From positions 5,963,174-6,027,173 of the forward strand of contig CP151667.1 in NCBI GenBank assembly GCA_038400315.1: DNA of 64,000 bases, written 5' to 3'. The notes beneath the pieces were generated by a model that saw only the letters and a list, made by a program, of their open reading frames with translations, ran no database searches and had not been told where the DNA came from. Each line of letters opens with the position of its first letter. The stretch's first letter is position 1. This stretch comes from Isosphaeraceae bacterium EP7. GTDB taxonomy: Bacteria > Planctomycetota > Planctomycetia > Isosphaerales > Isosphaeraceae. Shown here in pieces: positions 8,369 to 17,114 of this stretch. The position numbers and the translations under genes are program-made.

Positions 8369-9433
8369 ATGACCCAGCCGATCGATTATAAGGCGGCCGG
8401 CGTCGACCTCGACGCCTACGAGCAGACGATGGCCGCCCTGCCCCCCCTGATGCGCCGGACCTATGGCCCGCGCGTCATGGAGTGGAAGGACGGCTTCGCC
8501 GGCCTCTTCCGCCTGGACGATAATATCCGCCTGCTGAGCCGGACCTATCGAGACCCCGTGCTCGTGGCGTCGACCGATGGCGTGGGCACCAAGCTCAAGC
8601 TGGCGTTTGCCACCGGCCGGCACGAGACGGTGGGCATCGACCTGGTCGCCATGTCGGTGAACGACTGCCTCTGCGCCGGGGCTGAGCCCCTGCTCTTCCT
8701 CGACTACGTGGCGATGAGCAAGGACGACCCCAAGCTGACGACTGCGATCGTCAAGGGGATCAGCGACGGCTGCATCGAGGCCGAATGTGCCCTGCTGGGG
8801 GGCGAGACGGCCATCCTGCCCGACTTCTACAAGCCCGGCGAATATGACCTGGCCGGCTTCTGCCTCGGCGTCGTCGAGCGCAAGCAGGTGCTCGACGGCC
8901 GCGACGTGCGGCCCGGCGACAAAGTCATCGGCCTGGCCTCCAGCGGCCTGCATTCCAACGGATACAGCCTGGCGAGGAAGATCGCCATGGACCACGCCGG
9001 CCTGGGCCCCGACTCGTTCGTGCCCGAGTTAGGCAAGACGGTGGCCGACGAGTTCCTCACCCCGACGCGCATCTACACCCGCGCCCTGAAGACCATCAGC
9101 CGGCACTACCGGGTCAAGCGCATCGTCCACGGGATCGCGCATATCACCGGCGGCGGCCTGATCGAGAACCCCCCGCGCATCTTGCCCGAGGGGATGTCCC
9201 TGAAGCTGACCCGCACCTGGGACGTTCCGCCGGTCTTCCCCTGGCTTCAGACGCTGGGGAACGTACCTGACGAGGAGATGTTCCGGGTCTTCAACATGGG
9301 CATCGGCCTGACCCTGATCGTGGCCGAGTATTACGCCGAAGCCATCGCCAGGCACCTCCGCGAAGAGGCGAAGGTGCCCGCCTGGGTCATCGGCGACGTG
9401 GTCGAAGGGGACCGGACGGTCGCCTGGGCCTGA
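8369..9433 (+). CDS. purM: phosphoribosylformylglycinamidine cyclo-ligase (AIR synthetase)
   Basis: A 354-residue enzyme of purine biosynthesis that converts formylglycinamidine ribonucleotide and ATP to aminoimidazole ribonucleotide. Visible family signatures are the opening YKAAGVDLDAYE, the motif VASTDGVGTKLKLA near 66-79, the GIDLVAMSVNDCLCAGAEPLLFLDY block near 90-112, and LLGGETAILPDFY. The length matches the family (about 345). The ATG at 8369 gives the conserved N-terminus; the frame upstream is not conserved. It stands alone, not in a pur operon. Its 3' end is shared with the convergent dsbD-like gene through a hairpin. Confidence 0.96.
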   Translation: MTQPIDYKAAGVDLDAYEQTMAALPPLMRRTYGPRVMEWKDGFAGLFRLDDNIRLLSRTYRDPVLVASTDGVGTKLKLAFATGRHETVGIDLVAMSVNDCLCAGAEPLLFLDYVAMSKDDPKLTTAIVKGISDGCIEAECALLGGETAILPDFYKPGEYDLAGFCLGVVERKQVLDGRDVRPGDKVIGLASSGLHSNGYSLARKIAMDHAGLGPDSFVPELGKTVADEFLTPTRIYTRALKTISRHYRVKRIVHGIAHITGGGLIENPPRILPEGMSLKLTRTWDVPPVFPWLQTLGNVPDEEMFRVFNMGIGLTLIVAEYYAEAIARHLREEAKVPAWVIGDVVEGDRTVAWA

Positions 9434-9453
9434 GCACGACGCCAAGCGGCATG

Positions 9454-9477
9454 GCGCCGGGGATTATTCCCCGGCGC
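9454..9477. terminator. hairpin between convergent purM and dsbD-like genes
   Basis: GCGCCGGGG (9454-9462) pairs with CCCCGGCGC (9469-9477) around a six-base AT loop. The stop codon of the minus-strand gene (9464-9466) lies inside the loop, so the terminator overlaps coding sequence. Confidence 0.55.
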
Positions 9478-11773
9478 TGGCCACGGCCGTGCCTCCGGTT
9501 GCCTTTTCGAGCGAGCCCTTCAGGAAGCTGACGAACTCGGCCGGGGAGACATATCCGCCGAGGACCGAGACGGCCTTGCCGTCGGGGCGTATGACGACGT
9601 ATTGCGGGTTATCCGCCTTGTCGGTCATGTCGATCTCGCGGTCGAGGTTCTGCCTGCCCAACTTGTCGCGGTCCTCTGCGCTGATCGACTTGATTGGCAC
9701 GAAGTCGGTGTAGAGCTGGACCGGGACGAATTTGCCAAGCAACTCGATGACCTCCGGCTTGACGAAGACCTCCTGCTCCATCTGGCGGCAGTTGGCACAA
9801 TTGACCCCGGTGAAGTCGATGAGGACCGGCTTGCCGCTGACCTTGGCCTGCTCCAGTGCGGCCTCGTAGCTCATGCCCCATGACACGCCGTGGAAGACCT
9901 TCTCCTGGGTGACGGCCACCTCGGGATCGGTGCTGGTGGCTGTGGCCGTGACCGCTTCCCCCGCAGGGCCGCCGGCGGCCAGGATCGGTCGGGCCCCCAG
10001 CTCTCCGGCATCGGCGGGTAGCAGGCCGACCAGCATGTACCAGAGCCGTCCCTTGGGCGGGTTGCCGAAGAGGGCCGGGCTGAAGTAGAGCGAGAGCGAC
10101 AGGAAGACGACGCCCAGCACGATCCGACCGGGGCCAACCCCTTCGTCGCCGTAGTCATGGTCGGTCTTGAACAGGCCCAGCAGGTAGAGGCCGCAGACGG
10201 CCGACAGGACGATCCAGGCGGTCAGCACGACCGCCGCGTTGAAGAAGGCATCGGCCGGAACGACCGAGGCGACCTCCGCGGCATTCAGGAACTTTAGGGC
10301 TGCGCCGATCTCGACCAGGCCGCCGACGACCTTCACCGAGTTCATCCAGTTGCCGCTCTTGGGAACCTTCGAGAGCAGCCCGGGCGCCAGTGCCAGAATG
10401 AAGAACGGCAAAGCGATGACCGAGGCGAACGTTGCCAGGCCGATCACCGGGTAGAGCAGGCTACCTCGCGAGGCCATCACCAGCAGGCCGCCGACGACCG
10501 GGAACGTGCAGGTGAACGATGTGATCGTCAGCGTCAAGGCCATGAACATGACGCCGATCAGGCCACCCTTTCCTTCCCCTTTCGAGGTGGCGTTCACCAG
10601 GAAGTTGGGCAGACGAATCTCGAAGAGTCCCAGCAGGCTCAGTCCGAAGACGATGAACAGCGTCGCCACGCCCAGGTTCAGCCAGCGGTTATTCGCCAGG
10701 GCCGACAGCGACGAGGCCCCGAACGCGAACGCGAACAAGACCCCAACCAGTGTGAAGACGCCGATGATCGAGAAGCAGTAGGCGAATGCCAGGCCCACGG
10801 CGCTTTTGTGGTTCCGCTGGCTCTGCTTGACGAAGAAGTTGACGGTGATCGGGATCATCGGCCAGACGCAAGGCATGGCCAGCGCGAACAGCCCGCCCGC
10901 GGCGGCGAACAGCAGGAACGGCCCGAGGCCGCGCTCCAACTCGCGGTCGATGTCGGTCTGAAGTCGCGCGGGCTCGGCCTCGACCGTGGCGACTGCGGGC
11001 GTCTCAGCTTTAGGGGCCGAAGCCTCGGCGGATGCAATAACGGGCGATGCGGACGCGACAACGGCCGCGCTCTCGGCCTTCGGAGCGACTGCGGACGCGG
11101 CGGGCTGGGCCGGGGCGGGCGGCTCGAAGGCGAGGTGATTGTCGATAAAGCCGGCCGGGGCGACTCTCGGGACAGTCCCGGCGGCGAGGCCGCCAGGTTC
11201 GACCGTCAGGCCGGCGGGCTCCAGGGTCCACTGGCCGGGCCTGCTGCAGAACTTATCGGAGCAGACCTGGTAGTAGATCTGGCTGACGATGCTCTTCTTG
11301 CCGGGTTCGGTGCCGGCAGGGACCTTCAGCTTGACCGACCAGACGACCTCGCCCTCGTGGTACTCGACGAATGGCAGGCTGGGGAAGACGGCGAGCTTGT
11401 GCTTCTCGGGAGGCGATGACGGGTTCCAATCGCCGTCGACCTCAAGGCCGGCGGTGTCGAACAGGTCGAACTCAGTGTAGACCGGGCCATTGCCGGGCTG
11501 CTTCTTGGCCTGCCGGAAGATGTGAAAGCCGTTATTGATCGTAGCGGAGACCTTGTAAGTCACCGTGTCGCCCGCCCTGGCCGTGGCGGGCTCGATGGAG
11601 GTCTTGAAGGAGACCTCCTTCGATCTTGCCCGCGCTGGGCTGTCTTTCTTGACCGGCTTGGCCGCGGCCGGCTCCCCTTGGGCGGCCGAGACGACCAGGG
11701 TCGAGGCCAGGCACAGGGCGAGGCCGGCGGCGGCCGCCATGGTCCGGAGGGGGCGTGCGTGCATGGCATTCAT
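9464..11773 (-). CDS. dsbD: DsbD-type thiol:disulfide interchange protein
   Basis: A 769-residue envelope protein that moves reducing power from the cytoplasm to periplasmic thiols. Order of domains: signal peptide (about 1-34); DsbD-alpha/DsbC-like domain (about 50-200) with the Cys pair in YYQVCSDKFC; an Ala/Pro/Glu-rich linker; a multi-helix membrane domain (about 270-540) with the two redox Cys in AMPCVWPM and SFTCTFP; a further membrane segment; and a thioredoxin-like gamma domain with VNCANCRQME. It is longer than E. coli DsbD (565 residues), mainly through the linker and extra helices. The ATG at 11773 begins the signal peptide; ATG 11764 is an in-frame alternative. Its promoter and N-terminal half are duplicated just upstream. 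Confidence 0.92.
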   Translation of the reverse strand: MNAMHARPLRTMAAAAGLALCLASTLVVSAAQGEPAAAKPVKKDSPARARSKEVSFKTSIEPATARAGDTVTYKVSATINNGFHIFRQAKKQPGNGPVYTEFDLFDTAGLEVDGDWNPSSPPEKHKLAVFPSLPFVEYHEGEVVWSVKLKVPAGTEPGKKSIVSQIYYQVCSDKFCSRPGQWTLEPAGLTVEPGGLAAGTVPRVAPAGFIDNHLAFEPPAPAQPAASAVAPKAESAAVVASASPVIASAEASAPKAETPAVATVEAEPARLQTDIDRELERGLGPFLLFAAAGGLFALAMPCVWPMIPITVNFFVKQSQRNHKSAVGLAFAYCFSIIGVFTLVGVLFAFAFGASSLSALANNRWLNLGVATLFIVFGLSLLGLFEIRLPNFLVNATSKGEGKGGLIGVMFMALTLTITSFTCTFPVVGGLLVMASRGSLLYPVIGLATFASVIALPFFILALAPGLLSKVPKSGNWMNSVKVVGGLVEIGAALKFLNAAEVASVVPADAFFNAAVVLTAWIVLSAVCGLYLLGLFKTDHDYGDEGVGPGRIVLGVVFLSLSLYFSPALFGNPPKGRLWYMLVGLLPADAGELGARPILAAGGPAGEAVTATATSTDPEVAVTQEKVFHGVSWGMSYEAALEQAKVSGKPVLIDFTGVNCANCRQMEQEVFVKPEVIELLGKFVPVQLYTDFVPIKSISAEDRDKLGRQNLDREIDMTDKADNPQYVVIRPDGKAVSVLGGYVSPAEFVSFLKGSLEKATGGTAVASAGE

Positions 11774-11903
11774 CCCGATTGACACGTTCCGCGGGCCGAC
11801 GGCGACGGAATTCGCGGCCGACCGATTGCAATGCATCGTATCCCGCCGACCGGAGCAGCGGCAAGCCGGCTCACTCCGGGGACACCTCCGCATGCGTTTC
11901 GGG
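11475..11903. repeat. tandem duplication, copy A (429 bp, identical to 12298-12726)
   Basis: Every base from 11475 to 11903 matches 12298-12726 at an offset of 823 bases, as far as I can read by eye. The repeat covers the promoter, the start and about the first 100 codons of the dsbD-like gene. Further into the gene (11212-11474 against 12035-12297) similarity continues but drops to very roughly 85-90%. Confidence 0.95.
11835..11864 (-). promoter_or_regulatory. candidate dsbD promoter (copy A)
   Basis: On the minus strand TTGCCG (11864-11859) and TACGAT (11840-11835) are 18 bases apart, placing the start of transcription near 11828, about 55 bases before the ATG at 11773. It lies wholly inside the duplicated unit. 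Confidence 0.45.
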
Positions 11904-11987
11904 CCGGAACCTCGGCGGATACGGCGGGTGCCGTGCGCTCGGCGTCCTGTGCGGGCGGTACGAACGGGAGATCGTTGTCGAAAAGGC

Positions 11988-12596
11988 CTACCGGCGCGGC
12001 CGTGCCGATGAAGCCGCCGCATCGACGGTCAGGTCGGCGGCCTCCAGGGTCCAGCGGCCGGGGATGCTGCAGGTCTTGTCGGAGCAGACCTGATAGTAGA
12101 TCTGGCTGCGGATGCTCTTCTTCCCCGGCTCGGTGCCGGCGGGGACCTTCAGCTTGACCGACCAGACGACCTCGGACTCGTGATATTCGACGAACGGGAG
12201 GCTGGCGAAGACGGCAAGCTTGTGCTTCTCGGGCGGGACCGATGAACTCCAGTCGCCTTCGACCTCCAGGCCGGCCGGGTCGAACAGGTCGAACTCGGTG
12301 TAGACCGGGCCATTGCCGGGCTGCTTCTTGGCCTGCCGGAAGATGTGAAAGCCGTTATTGATCGTAGCGGAGACCTTGTAAGTCACCGTGTCGCCCGCCC
12401 TGGCCGTGGCGGGCTCGATGGAGGTCTTGAAGGAGACCTCCTTCGATCTTGCCCGCGCTGGGCTGTCTTTCTTGACCGGCTTGGCCGCGGCCGGCTCCCC
12501 TTGGGCGGCCGAGACGACCAGGGTCGAGGCCAGGCACAGGGCGAGGCCGGCGGCGGCCGCCATGGTCCGGAGGGGGCGTGCGTGCATGGCATTCAT
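11988..12596 (-). CDS. truncated DsbD N-terminal-domain paralogue (probable decayed copy)
   Basis: A 202-residue frame starting at the ATG equivalent to the dsbD start. It has the same signal peptide and a complete DsbD-alpha-like domain including the Cys pair in VCSDKTC, then departs into DAAASSARPRR and stops. In the next frame, directly after the stop, the DNA reads VGLFDNDLPFVPPAQ, matching AGFIDNHLAFEPPAP of the full-length protein. So this was once a longer DsbD that lost about 13 bases (a frameshift) and then everything after the linker. It keeps its own copy of the promoter. It may still export a free alpha domain, or it may be a pseudogene. No membrane or thioredoxin domain remains. 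Confidence 0.75.
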   Translation of the reverse strand: MNAMHARPLRTMAAAAGLALCLASTLVVSAAQGEPAAAKPVKKDSPARARSKEVSFKTSIEPATARAGDTVTYKVSATINNGFHIFRQAKKQPGNGPVYTEFDLFDPAGLEVEGDWSSSVPPEKHKLAVFASLPFVEYHESEVVWSVKLKVPAGTEPGKKSIRSQIYYQVCSDKTCSIPGRWTLEAADLTVDAAASSARPRR

Positions 12597-12726
12597 CCCG
12601 ATTGACACGTTCCGCGGGCCGACGGCGACGGAATTCGCGGCCGACCGATTGCAATGCATCGTATCCCGCCGACCGGAGCAGCGGCAAGCCGGCTCACTCC
12701 GGGGACACCTCCGCATGCGTTTCGGG
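12298..12726. repeat. tandem duplication, copy B (429 bp)
   Basis: The second copy of the identical unit, ending where its upstream sequence turns unique at 12727. It includes the duplicated promoter and the first ~100 codons of the truncated paralogue. Confidence 0.95.
12658..12687 (-). promoter_or_regulatory. candidate promoter of the truncated dsbD copy (copy B)
   Basis: Identical to the promoter at 11835-11864: TTGCCG, 18 bases, TACGAT on the minus strand. Confidence 0.45.
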
Positions 12727-12865
12727 TTGACCGACCTGGGGTTCTCTCCTACCATCCGCCGCCATTGCGGCCGGCACCGTTGGACGGGCCGGAGGCCGCG
12801 CGCCCGGGTCTCGATGGCGAGGCATGGACGCGCCGGGGCCATTCTCCAAGGGCGGAGCCCATTTG

Positions 12866-13483
12866 ATGTTGAGGATGCGCATCGCCGCCGTCGTCGCCCT
12901 GAGCCTGGCCCTCGCGGCGGGGGTCGGTTGGCTCACGGCCGAGGAGCAGCGGAACCGCCTGGTCTGGGACCACTGGGACGAGGTCGTCCCGGGGACGCTC
13001 TACCGCAGCGGTCAGCTCCGCACCGAGCAGCTCGCCGAGGCGATCCGCCGCCACGGCCTGAAGACCATCGTCAGCTTCCAGACTCATGGGAGCGACGTTG
13101 CCAGCGAGCGTGAGCTGGCCCGGAAGATGGGCGTCGACTTCCTCAACCTCCCCATGCCGGGCGACGGATTCGGCAAGGAAGAGCAGTTCCGCGAGGTCCT
13201 GAAGGCGGTCGACGACCCCGCGCGTCGGCCGGTCCTGGTGCATTGCGCCCGGGGAACCTGCCGGACCGGAGCGTCGGTGGCCCTCTACCGATTCGAGCGC
13301 AATGGCTGGACGATCGACGACGTCTCGGCCGAGATGGAGCGGCAGACGTACCGCGAGGGCTGGCTGCCCGGCTACGTTTACAACATGGTCGACGACCACC
13401 CCGGGCGCGACCTGTTCGAGCCCCGCGTCCGGCTCGACAAGAATCTGCCCACCAGCGTGCCGGAGGCGACCGATGTCCACTGA
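12866..13483 (+). CDS. tyrosine/dual-specificity phosphatase-like protein, exported or membrane-anchored
   Basis: A 205-residue protein with an N-terminal hydrophobic segment (about 5-22) and a phosphatase domain. The P-loop is HCARGTCRTG, which matches the HC(x5)R signature of Cys-dependent protein tyrosine phosphatases. The upstream motif LYRSGQL and the IVSFQTHG strand are typical of the atypical dual-specificity group found in bacteria. The ATG at 12866 is preceded by GGCGGAG; ATG 12875 is possible. It overlaps the next gene by 11 bases, so the two are translationally coupled. The substrate is unknown; phosphoprotein, lipid and nucleotide substrates all occur in this group. Confidence 0.85.
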   Translation: MLRMRIAAVVALSLALAAGVGWLTAEEQRNRLVWDHWDEVVPGTLYRSGQLRTEQLAEAIRRHGLKTIVSFQTHGSDVASERELARKMGVDFLNLPMPGDGFGKEEQFREVLKAVDDPARRPVLVHCARGTCRTGASVALYRFERNGWTIDDVSAEMERQTYREGWLPGYVYNMVDDHPGRDLFEPRVRLDKNLPTSVPEATDVH

Positions 13484-15113
13484 TGCCGCCCCCCTCGTCA
13501 AGCGGGCGCCCTCGACGCTTCGTGCCGATCACCCGGAGACGGCCTGGCTCCCCACGGGCCCGCTTGCCCAGGCAACCGCCGTGGCGGCGCTTGCTGCCGT
13601 GTTCGTGCTGGCGGGGCCGCAGTTCCAGCTCGGCCGCGAAGAAGCCCGGCTGGGCATTGCCGCCGCCGAGCGGCTGGGGCCGATGGGCCAGGTCTTCGGC
13701 GGCTGGGATCCCGGGGTCTGGCCCCTTCCGGTCATCCTGGGCAAGCTCTGGGCCGCCCTCTGGCAAGGCCCGGTCGACACATGGGCCGTTCGAGGCCCGG
13801 CGGCGCTGGCCGCCCTGGCAATCGGGGTCATGGCCTCTCGCCGGGTCAGCCTCGCCCTGTCCCCCCGCGCGGGGTTGCTGGTCGGCCTCGCCTGGTTTTC
13901 CTGCCTCGGGGCGATGGATCGGTCGACGGCCTTCGGGCTGGACATGATCGTGGGCCTGGGGACGGTTCTCGCCCTGGACCGGATCATCGGCCGCCGCTGC
14001 GACGCCGTCGCCGGCGCCTGGGCGGGGCTGGCATTCCTGGCCGGCGGCTGGCCCCCGCTCGCGGTTGTCCTCATGGCCACAATCGTCATCGGCCGGCCCG
14101 AAGCCTGGGTCGGTGTCGGATTCTTGCTGCCGGTCGCGGCCACGATCGCTGGCTGGTCGGCCTGGGCGATCGCGGCGGCACCGACCGGAGCCTGGGTCTC
14201 GGCCCTGACACTGCCACTGACCAAGGGAAGCGCCTGGTGGATGGCGCCGGGCCTGCTTCTGGCCGCCCTTCCCTGGTCGCCGTTCGCGCTGCTGGCCCTG
14301 CGCCCGTCGATCCGCCAGGGGTGGTCCGAGCCCGGTCGGAAGGTTGTCGTCGGTTGGATGCAGACCGCCGCGGCGGCACTGGTCGCCGGCACCCTGGTCC
14401 CCGGCCTGGCCTCCTCGGCCCGCATCCCGGCGCTGGTCGGACTGGCCATCGCCGCCGGCGCCTGCTGGGATCGGATCGCCTTCGGCGGCGACTCCATTGG
14501 CCGCCGCATGCGGCGTCTGTCGCTGATCATCGCGTTGGCCCTGGCCTGGACCTGGGCCCTGATCGCGATGATGGGCGGCACGTACCTCGGCCTGGCGGTC
14601 TCGTACTACCGGGGGCTGGCAATCGTGGTCGCCTGCGTCAGCGCGGGGGCCTTCGTCTCGGTCCTGATGGGTTTCTGGAAGAACGCCCCCCTGCGCAGCC
14701 TGGCCGGCATGATGCTCATGGCCCTGGCGATGAAGCTCTCCTACGCCGGCTTCGTCATTCCCGAGTGGAATTACCGCGCCGGCCAGGGCCCATGGGGCCG
14801 GGCAATCGACCAGTGGGTGCCCGCTCGGAGCCCGATCTACGTGACTCACGGCTGGGGCGCCGACCTGGCCTTCGCCACCGGCCACCCCTTCCGGCAGCTC
14901 GCCGACGCCAGCCTGCTGGCCCGTCAGCCGGGGGCCCGCCCGCTGTTCACCCTGCTGCACCCCGAAGAGTTCAAGCACTGGCCCAAGGATGCCCCGCCCC
15001 TGATGGAGGTCCACACCTTCATGGATGAGCTTGGCTACCCCAGGGTGCTCGCCCGGACGACCGAGCCGTACTCGTGGCGCGCGATGGCCGAGGCCGCCCG
15101 CCGGGGCGAGTGA
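13473..15113 (+). CDS. multi-pass membrane protein, GT-C glycosyltransferase-like (ArnT/PMT type)
   Basis: A 546-residue integral membrane protein with about eleven hydrophobic segments. An acidic pair (REEARLG) in the first periplasmic loop after TM1 is the position of the catalytic acidic residue in the PMT/ArnT clan, and the soluble C-terminal 100 residues carry no recognised motif. This class moves sugars from polyprenyl-phosphate donors to lipid or protein acceptors in the periplasm. The start at 13473 has a GGAGG upstream and overlaps the end of the phosphatase gene. Assignment rests on topology and the acidic motif, so the acceptor and even the activity are uncertain. Confidence 0.7.
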   Translation: MSTDAAPLVKRAPSTLRADHPETAWLPTGPLAQATAVAALAAVFVLAGPQFQLGREEARLGIAAAERLGPMGQVFGGWDPGVWPLPVILGKLWAALWQGPVDTWAVRGPAALAALAIGVMASRRVSLALSPRAGLLVGLAWFSCLGAMDRSTAFGLDMIVGLGTVLALDRIIGRRCDAVAGAWAGLAFLAGGWPPLAVVLMATIVIGRPEAWVGVGFLLPVAATIAGWSAWAIAAAPTGAWVSALTLPLTKGSAWWMAPGLLLAALPWSPFALLALRPSIRQGWSEPGRKVVVGWMQTAAAALVAGTLVPGLASSARIPALVGLAIAAGACWDRIAFGGDSIGRRMRRLSLIIALALAWTWALIAMMGGTYLGLAVSYYRGLAIVVACVSAGAFVSVLMGFWKNAPLRSLAGMMLMALAMKLSYAGFVIPEWNYRAGQGPWGRAIDQWVPARSPIYVTHGWGADLAFATGHPFRQLADASLLARQPGARPLFTLLHPEEFKHWPKDAPPLMEVHTFMDELGYPRVLARTTEPYSWRAMAEAARRGE

Positions 15114-15135
15114 GCGAGCGATTGCTCCAACCCGT

Positions 15136-15492
15136 TCAGGTCGAGGGCCGATTCGCGGCCCTCGACTCCTTCTCGTCGATGCCGCTGATCCCGAAGCGGC
15201 GGCCAAGCTCTCGCTCGACGTCGCCCCAGGTGGCGTCCCGATGGGAGAGCATGACGGCGGCGTGGAAGACGAGGTCGGCGACCTCGCGGACGAGGTGCGC
15301 CCGGCCCTCGTCGCCAGGCTCGCCGGCGGCCTCAACCACCTCGGCGGCCTCTTCGACGATCTTGTCACCGATCTTGGGGACGCCCCCCTCAAGCAGCTTG
15401 GCAACGTAAGAACGCTCGCCGGCTGGGCGGCTCTTGCGTTCCTCGATGACGGCCATCAAGGCGTGGAGGATAGGCGGCGACGGCTCGGCCAT
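15136..15492 (-). CDS. hisE: phosphoribosyl-ATP pyrophosphatase
   Basis: A 118-residue histidine-biosynthesis enzyme that hydrolyses phosphoribosyl-ATP to phosphoribosyl-AMP. The all-alpha NTP pyrophosphatase signature is present: SYVAKLLEGG near 28-37, KIVEEAAEVVEAA near 44-56 with metal-binding Glu residues, and REVADLVFHAAVML. The ATG at 15492 gives the family length; the upstream frame is unrelated. It is not fused to HisI and no other his gene is nearby. Its last codons form one arm of a hairpin shared with the convergent glycosyltransferase gene. Confidence 0.94.
   Translation of the reverse strand: MAEPSPPILHALMAVIEERKSRPAGERSYVAKLLEGGVPKIGDKIVEEAAEVVEAAGEPGDEGRAHLVREVADLVFHAAVMLSHRDATWGDVERELGRRFGISGIDEKESRAANRPST
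15140..15166. terminator. hairpin at convergent 3' ends, inside hisE coding end
   Basis: GTCGAGGGCCG (15140-15150) pairs perfectly with 15156-15166 around a five-base loop. It lies within the last ten codons of hisE and just after the stop of the plus-strand gene. A short T-rich tract follows on the plus side. Confidence 0.5.
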
Positions 15493-16032
15493 GGCGGGCG
15501 GTGCTCTCGGGTCCGGGGATGATTGGCGAAGGAACGGACCCTGACAGATTGACCCGCCCGGCGCCGCCCTGGCAAGACGATCCTGCGCAAGTCGTGGGAA
15601 GAAGGCAGTCACTCGGCCAGGTCACGACGCTTGGGCCGACCCGTGGCGGATGCCCGGCTTCCCGCCGGAATCCCGTCCGGAGTGGCGACTCGCAATGCGG
15701 CAAGCTCACCGCAAGGGCCGTCGCGGGCCGACCGAATCCCCGCCCTGGAACCGAGGCGAATGCCCCGCGATCCGTCCCCGCGGTGAGCGAAAGGCGGAGA
15801 AGGCCGATTGCCCGAACATCACCGCCCGATGGAATCCCAAATTCATTTGCAGCCCAAACTCAAAATCTTCGCGTCGGATCGACCGTCCGCAATCGCTTGC
15901 AACCCCATTTCATGATGTCAAGTTGTTGATTTCTTGACATGCGTTAGGGATCTTGAAATCTTAGACCTTTGTCGAATACGAATGGATGCGCATTCTCAAC
16001 CTCTTCAGCACCTCCACCAGGATCGACACCTC
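15493..16032. other. 540-bp intergenic region with an AT-rich promoter segment
   Basis: No gene is supported. The first half is GC-rich spacer. From about 15830 the sequence turns AT-richer. An 8-bp inverted repeat, ATGTCAAG (15915-15922) and CTTGACAT (15933-15940), overlaps a perfect TTGACA -35 box (15934-15939). A weak -10 (AATCTT at 15957-15962) follows 17 bases later. This probably serves the DUF937 gene downstream. Confidence 0.45.
15915..15962 (+). promoter_or_regulatory. candidate promoter with overlapping palindromic operator
   Basis: TTGACA at 15934-15939 is the right-hand part of an 8-bp palindrome (arms 15915-15922 and 15933-15940, ten-base centre). A protein bound to the palindrome would cover the -35 box. 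The -10 box is poor, so the site might need an activator. Confidence 0.35.
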
Positions 16033-17004
16033 ATGAATCTCGTCAACCTGATCAGAGATCAACTGACCGGCGGGGTTGCCGACCAACTCGGCTCGATCAT
16101 CGGGGAAGACGCGACGAAGACGCGGGCGGCCCTGGGTGCCGCGGTGCCGGCGATCCTCTCGGGGCTGACAAGTGTCGGCTCGACCCCGGCCGGCGCATCG
16201 AAGGTGAAATCGGCCCTCGACCAGTTCAGCTCCCCCTCAACGGGTGACCTGGGCAGTTTGCTGGGCGGCGACACCGGGGTGTTGATACAGAAGGGGATCG
16301 GTCTGCTGACGTCGTTGCTCGGCGAGAATTCCCTGGGCACGATCATCGCGGCGATCTCGAAGTTTTCGGGCATCGGCGGCGGCTCGGCCAAGAGCCTGCT
16401 GGCCCTGGCACTCCCGCTCATCATGAGCGCGATCTCGGGCAAGGCGAAGGGGCTCGACGCCAATGGCCTGATGGGCCTGCTGTCGTCGCAAAAGTCGAAC
16501 ATCGCCGCGGCCATCCCCGCCGGCTTCACGATGCCTGCCCTGCCTTCGGCCCCCCCGCTGAAGATCAGCATGCCTGACACCTCGGCCCCGGGACTGCCGA
16601 GTTGGCTTGTCCCGGCCCTGGTTCTCGGCGCACTGGCGCTCCTGGCCTACTTCTTCTGGCCGGCGGCGAGGCCCATCGAGCCGGATGCCCCGTCCGACGT
16701 GGCGACGGTGAGCAGCGGCTACACGAAGGTGTTCAACTCGCTGACCGAGATCCTCGGCGGCGTCAAGGACGAGACGACCGCGGTCGTGGCGATCCCCAAG
16801 CTCGAAGAACAGAAGCTGACGCTCGATCATCTGAAGCCGATGCTCGACAAGATCCCGGTCGCGGCACGCGGACCGATCAACGCGATCATCAGCAGCGGGA
16901 GGACGAAGCTCAAGGAACTGACCGACCCCTTGCTCGCCCTGCCCATCGTCGGCGAGAAGCTCAAGCCGTTGATCGATCAGATCATGGCCGCGCTGAACGT
17001 CTGA
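16033..17004 (+). CDS. DUF937-domain membrane-anchored protein
   Basis: A 323-residue protein. Residues 1-165 match the DUF937 pattern: a helical, Gly/Ser/Leu-rich region with repeated LIRDQLTGG, LGAAVPAILSGL and LLSSLL-type helices. One transmembrane helix follows at about 200-222 (WLVPALVLGALALLAYFFW), then a roughly 100-residue helical domain in which the phrase IPKLEEQKLTLDHLKPMLDKIP stands out. The second part resembles C-terminal domains seen with OmpA-like or YidB-like proteins in other bacteria, but I see no OmpA motif. The start at 16033 was chosen over upstream codons because DUF937 begins here. The function is not known. Confidence 0.75.
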   Translation: MNLVNLIRDQLTGGVADQLGSIIGEDATKTRAALGAAVPAILSGLTSVGSTPAGASKVKSALDQFSSPSTGDLGSLLGGDTGVLIQKGIGLLTSLLGENSLGTIIAAISKFSGIGGGSAKSLLALALPLIMSAISGKAKGLDANGLMGLLSSQKSNIAAAIPAGFTMPALPSAPPLKISMPDTSAPGLPSWLVPALVLGALALLAYFFWPAARPIEPDAPSDVATVSSGYTKVFNSLTEILGGVKDETTAVVAIPKLEEQKLTLDHLKPMLDKIPVAARGPINAIISSGRTKLKELTDPLLALPIVGEKLKPLIDQIMAALNV

Positions 17005-17114
17005 TCGCGAAGATTCAAGTCAGATTCCCCGCGCACGGCCTCGACCCGTGCGCGGGGACCTGCCGTCGACGAATCGGCCCCATGTCCAAGTCCCGCGGGC
17101 GGCGTTCGGCTCGG

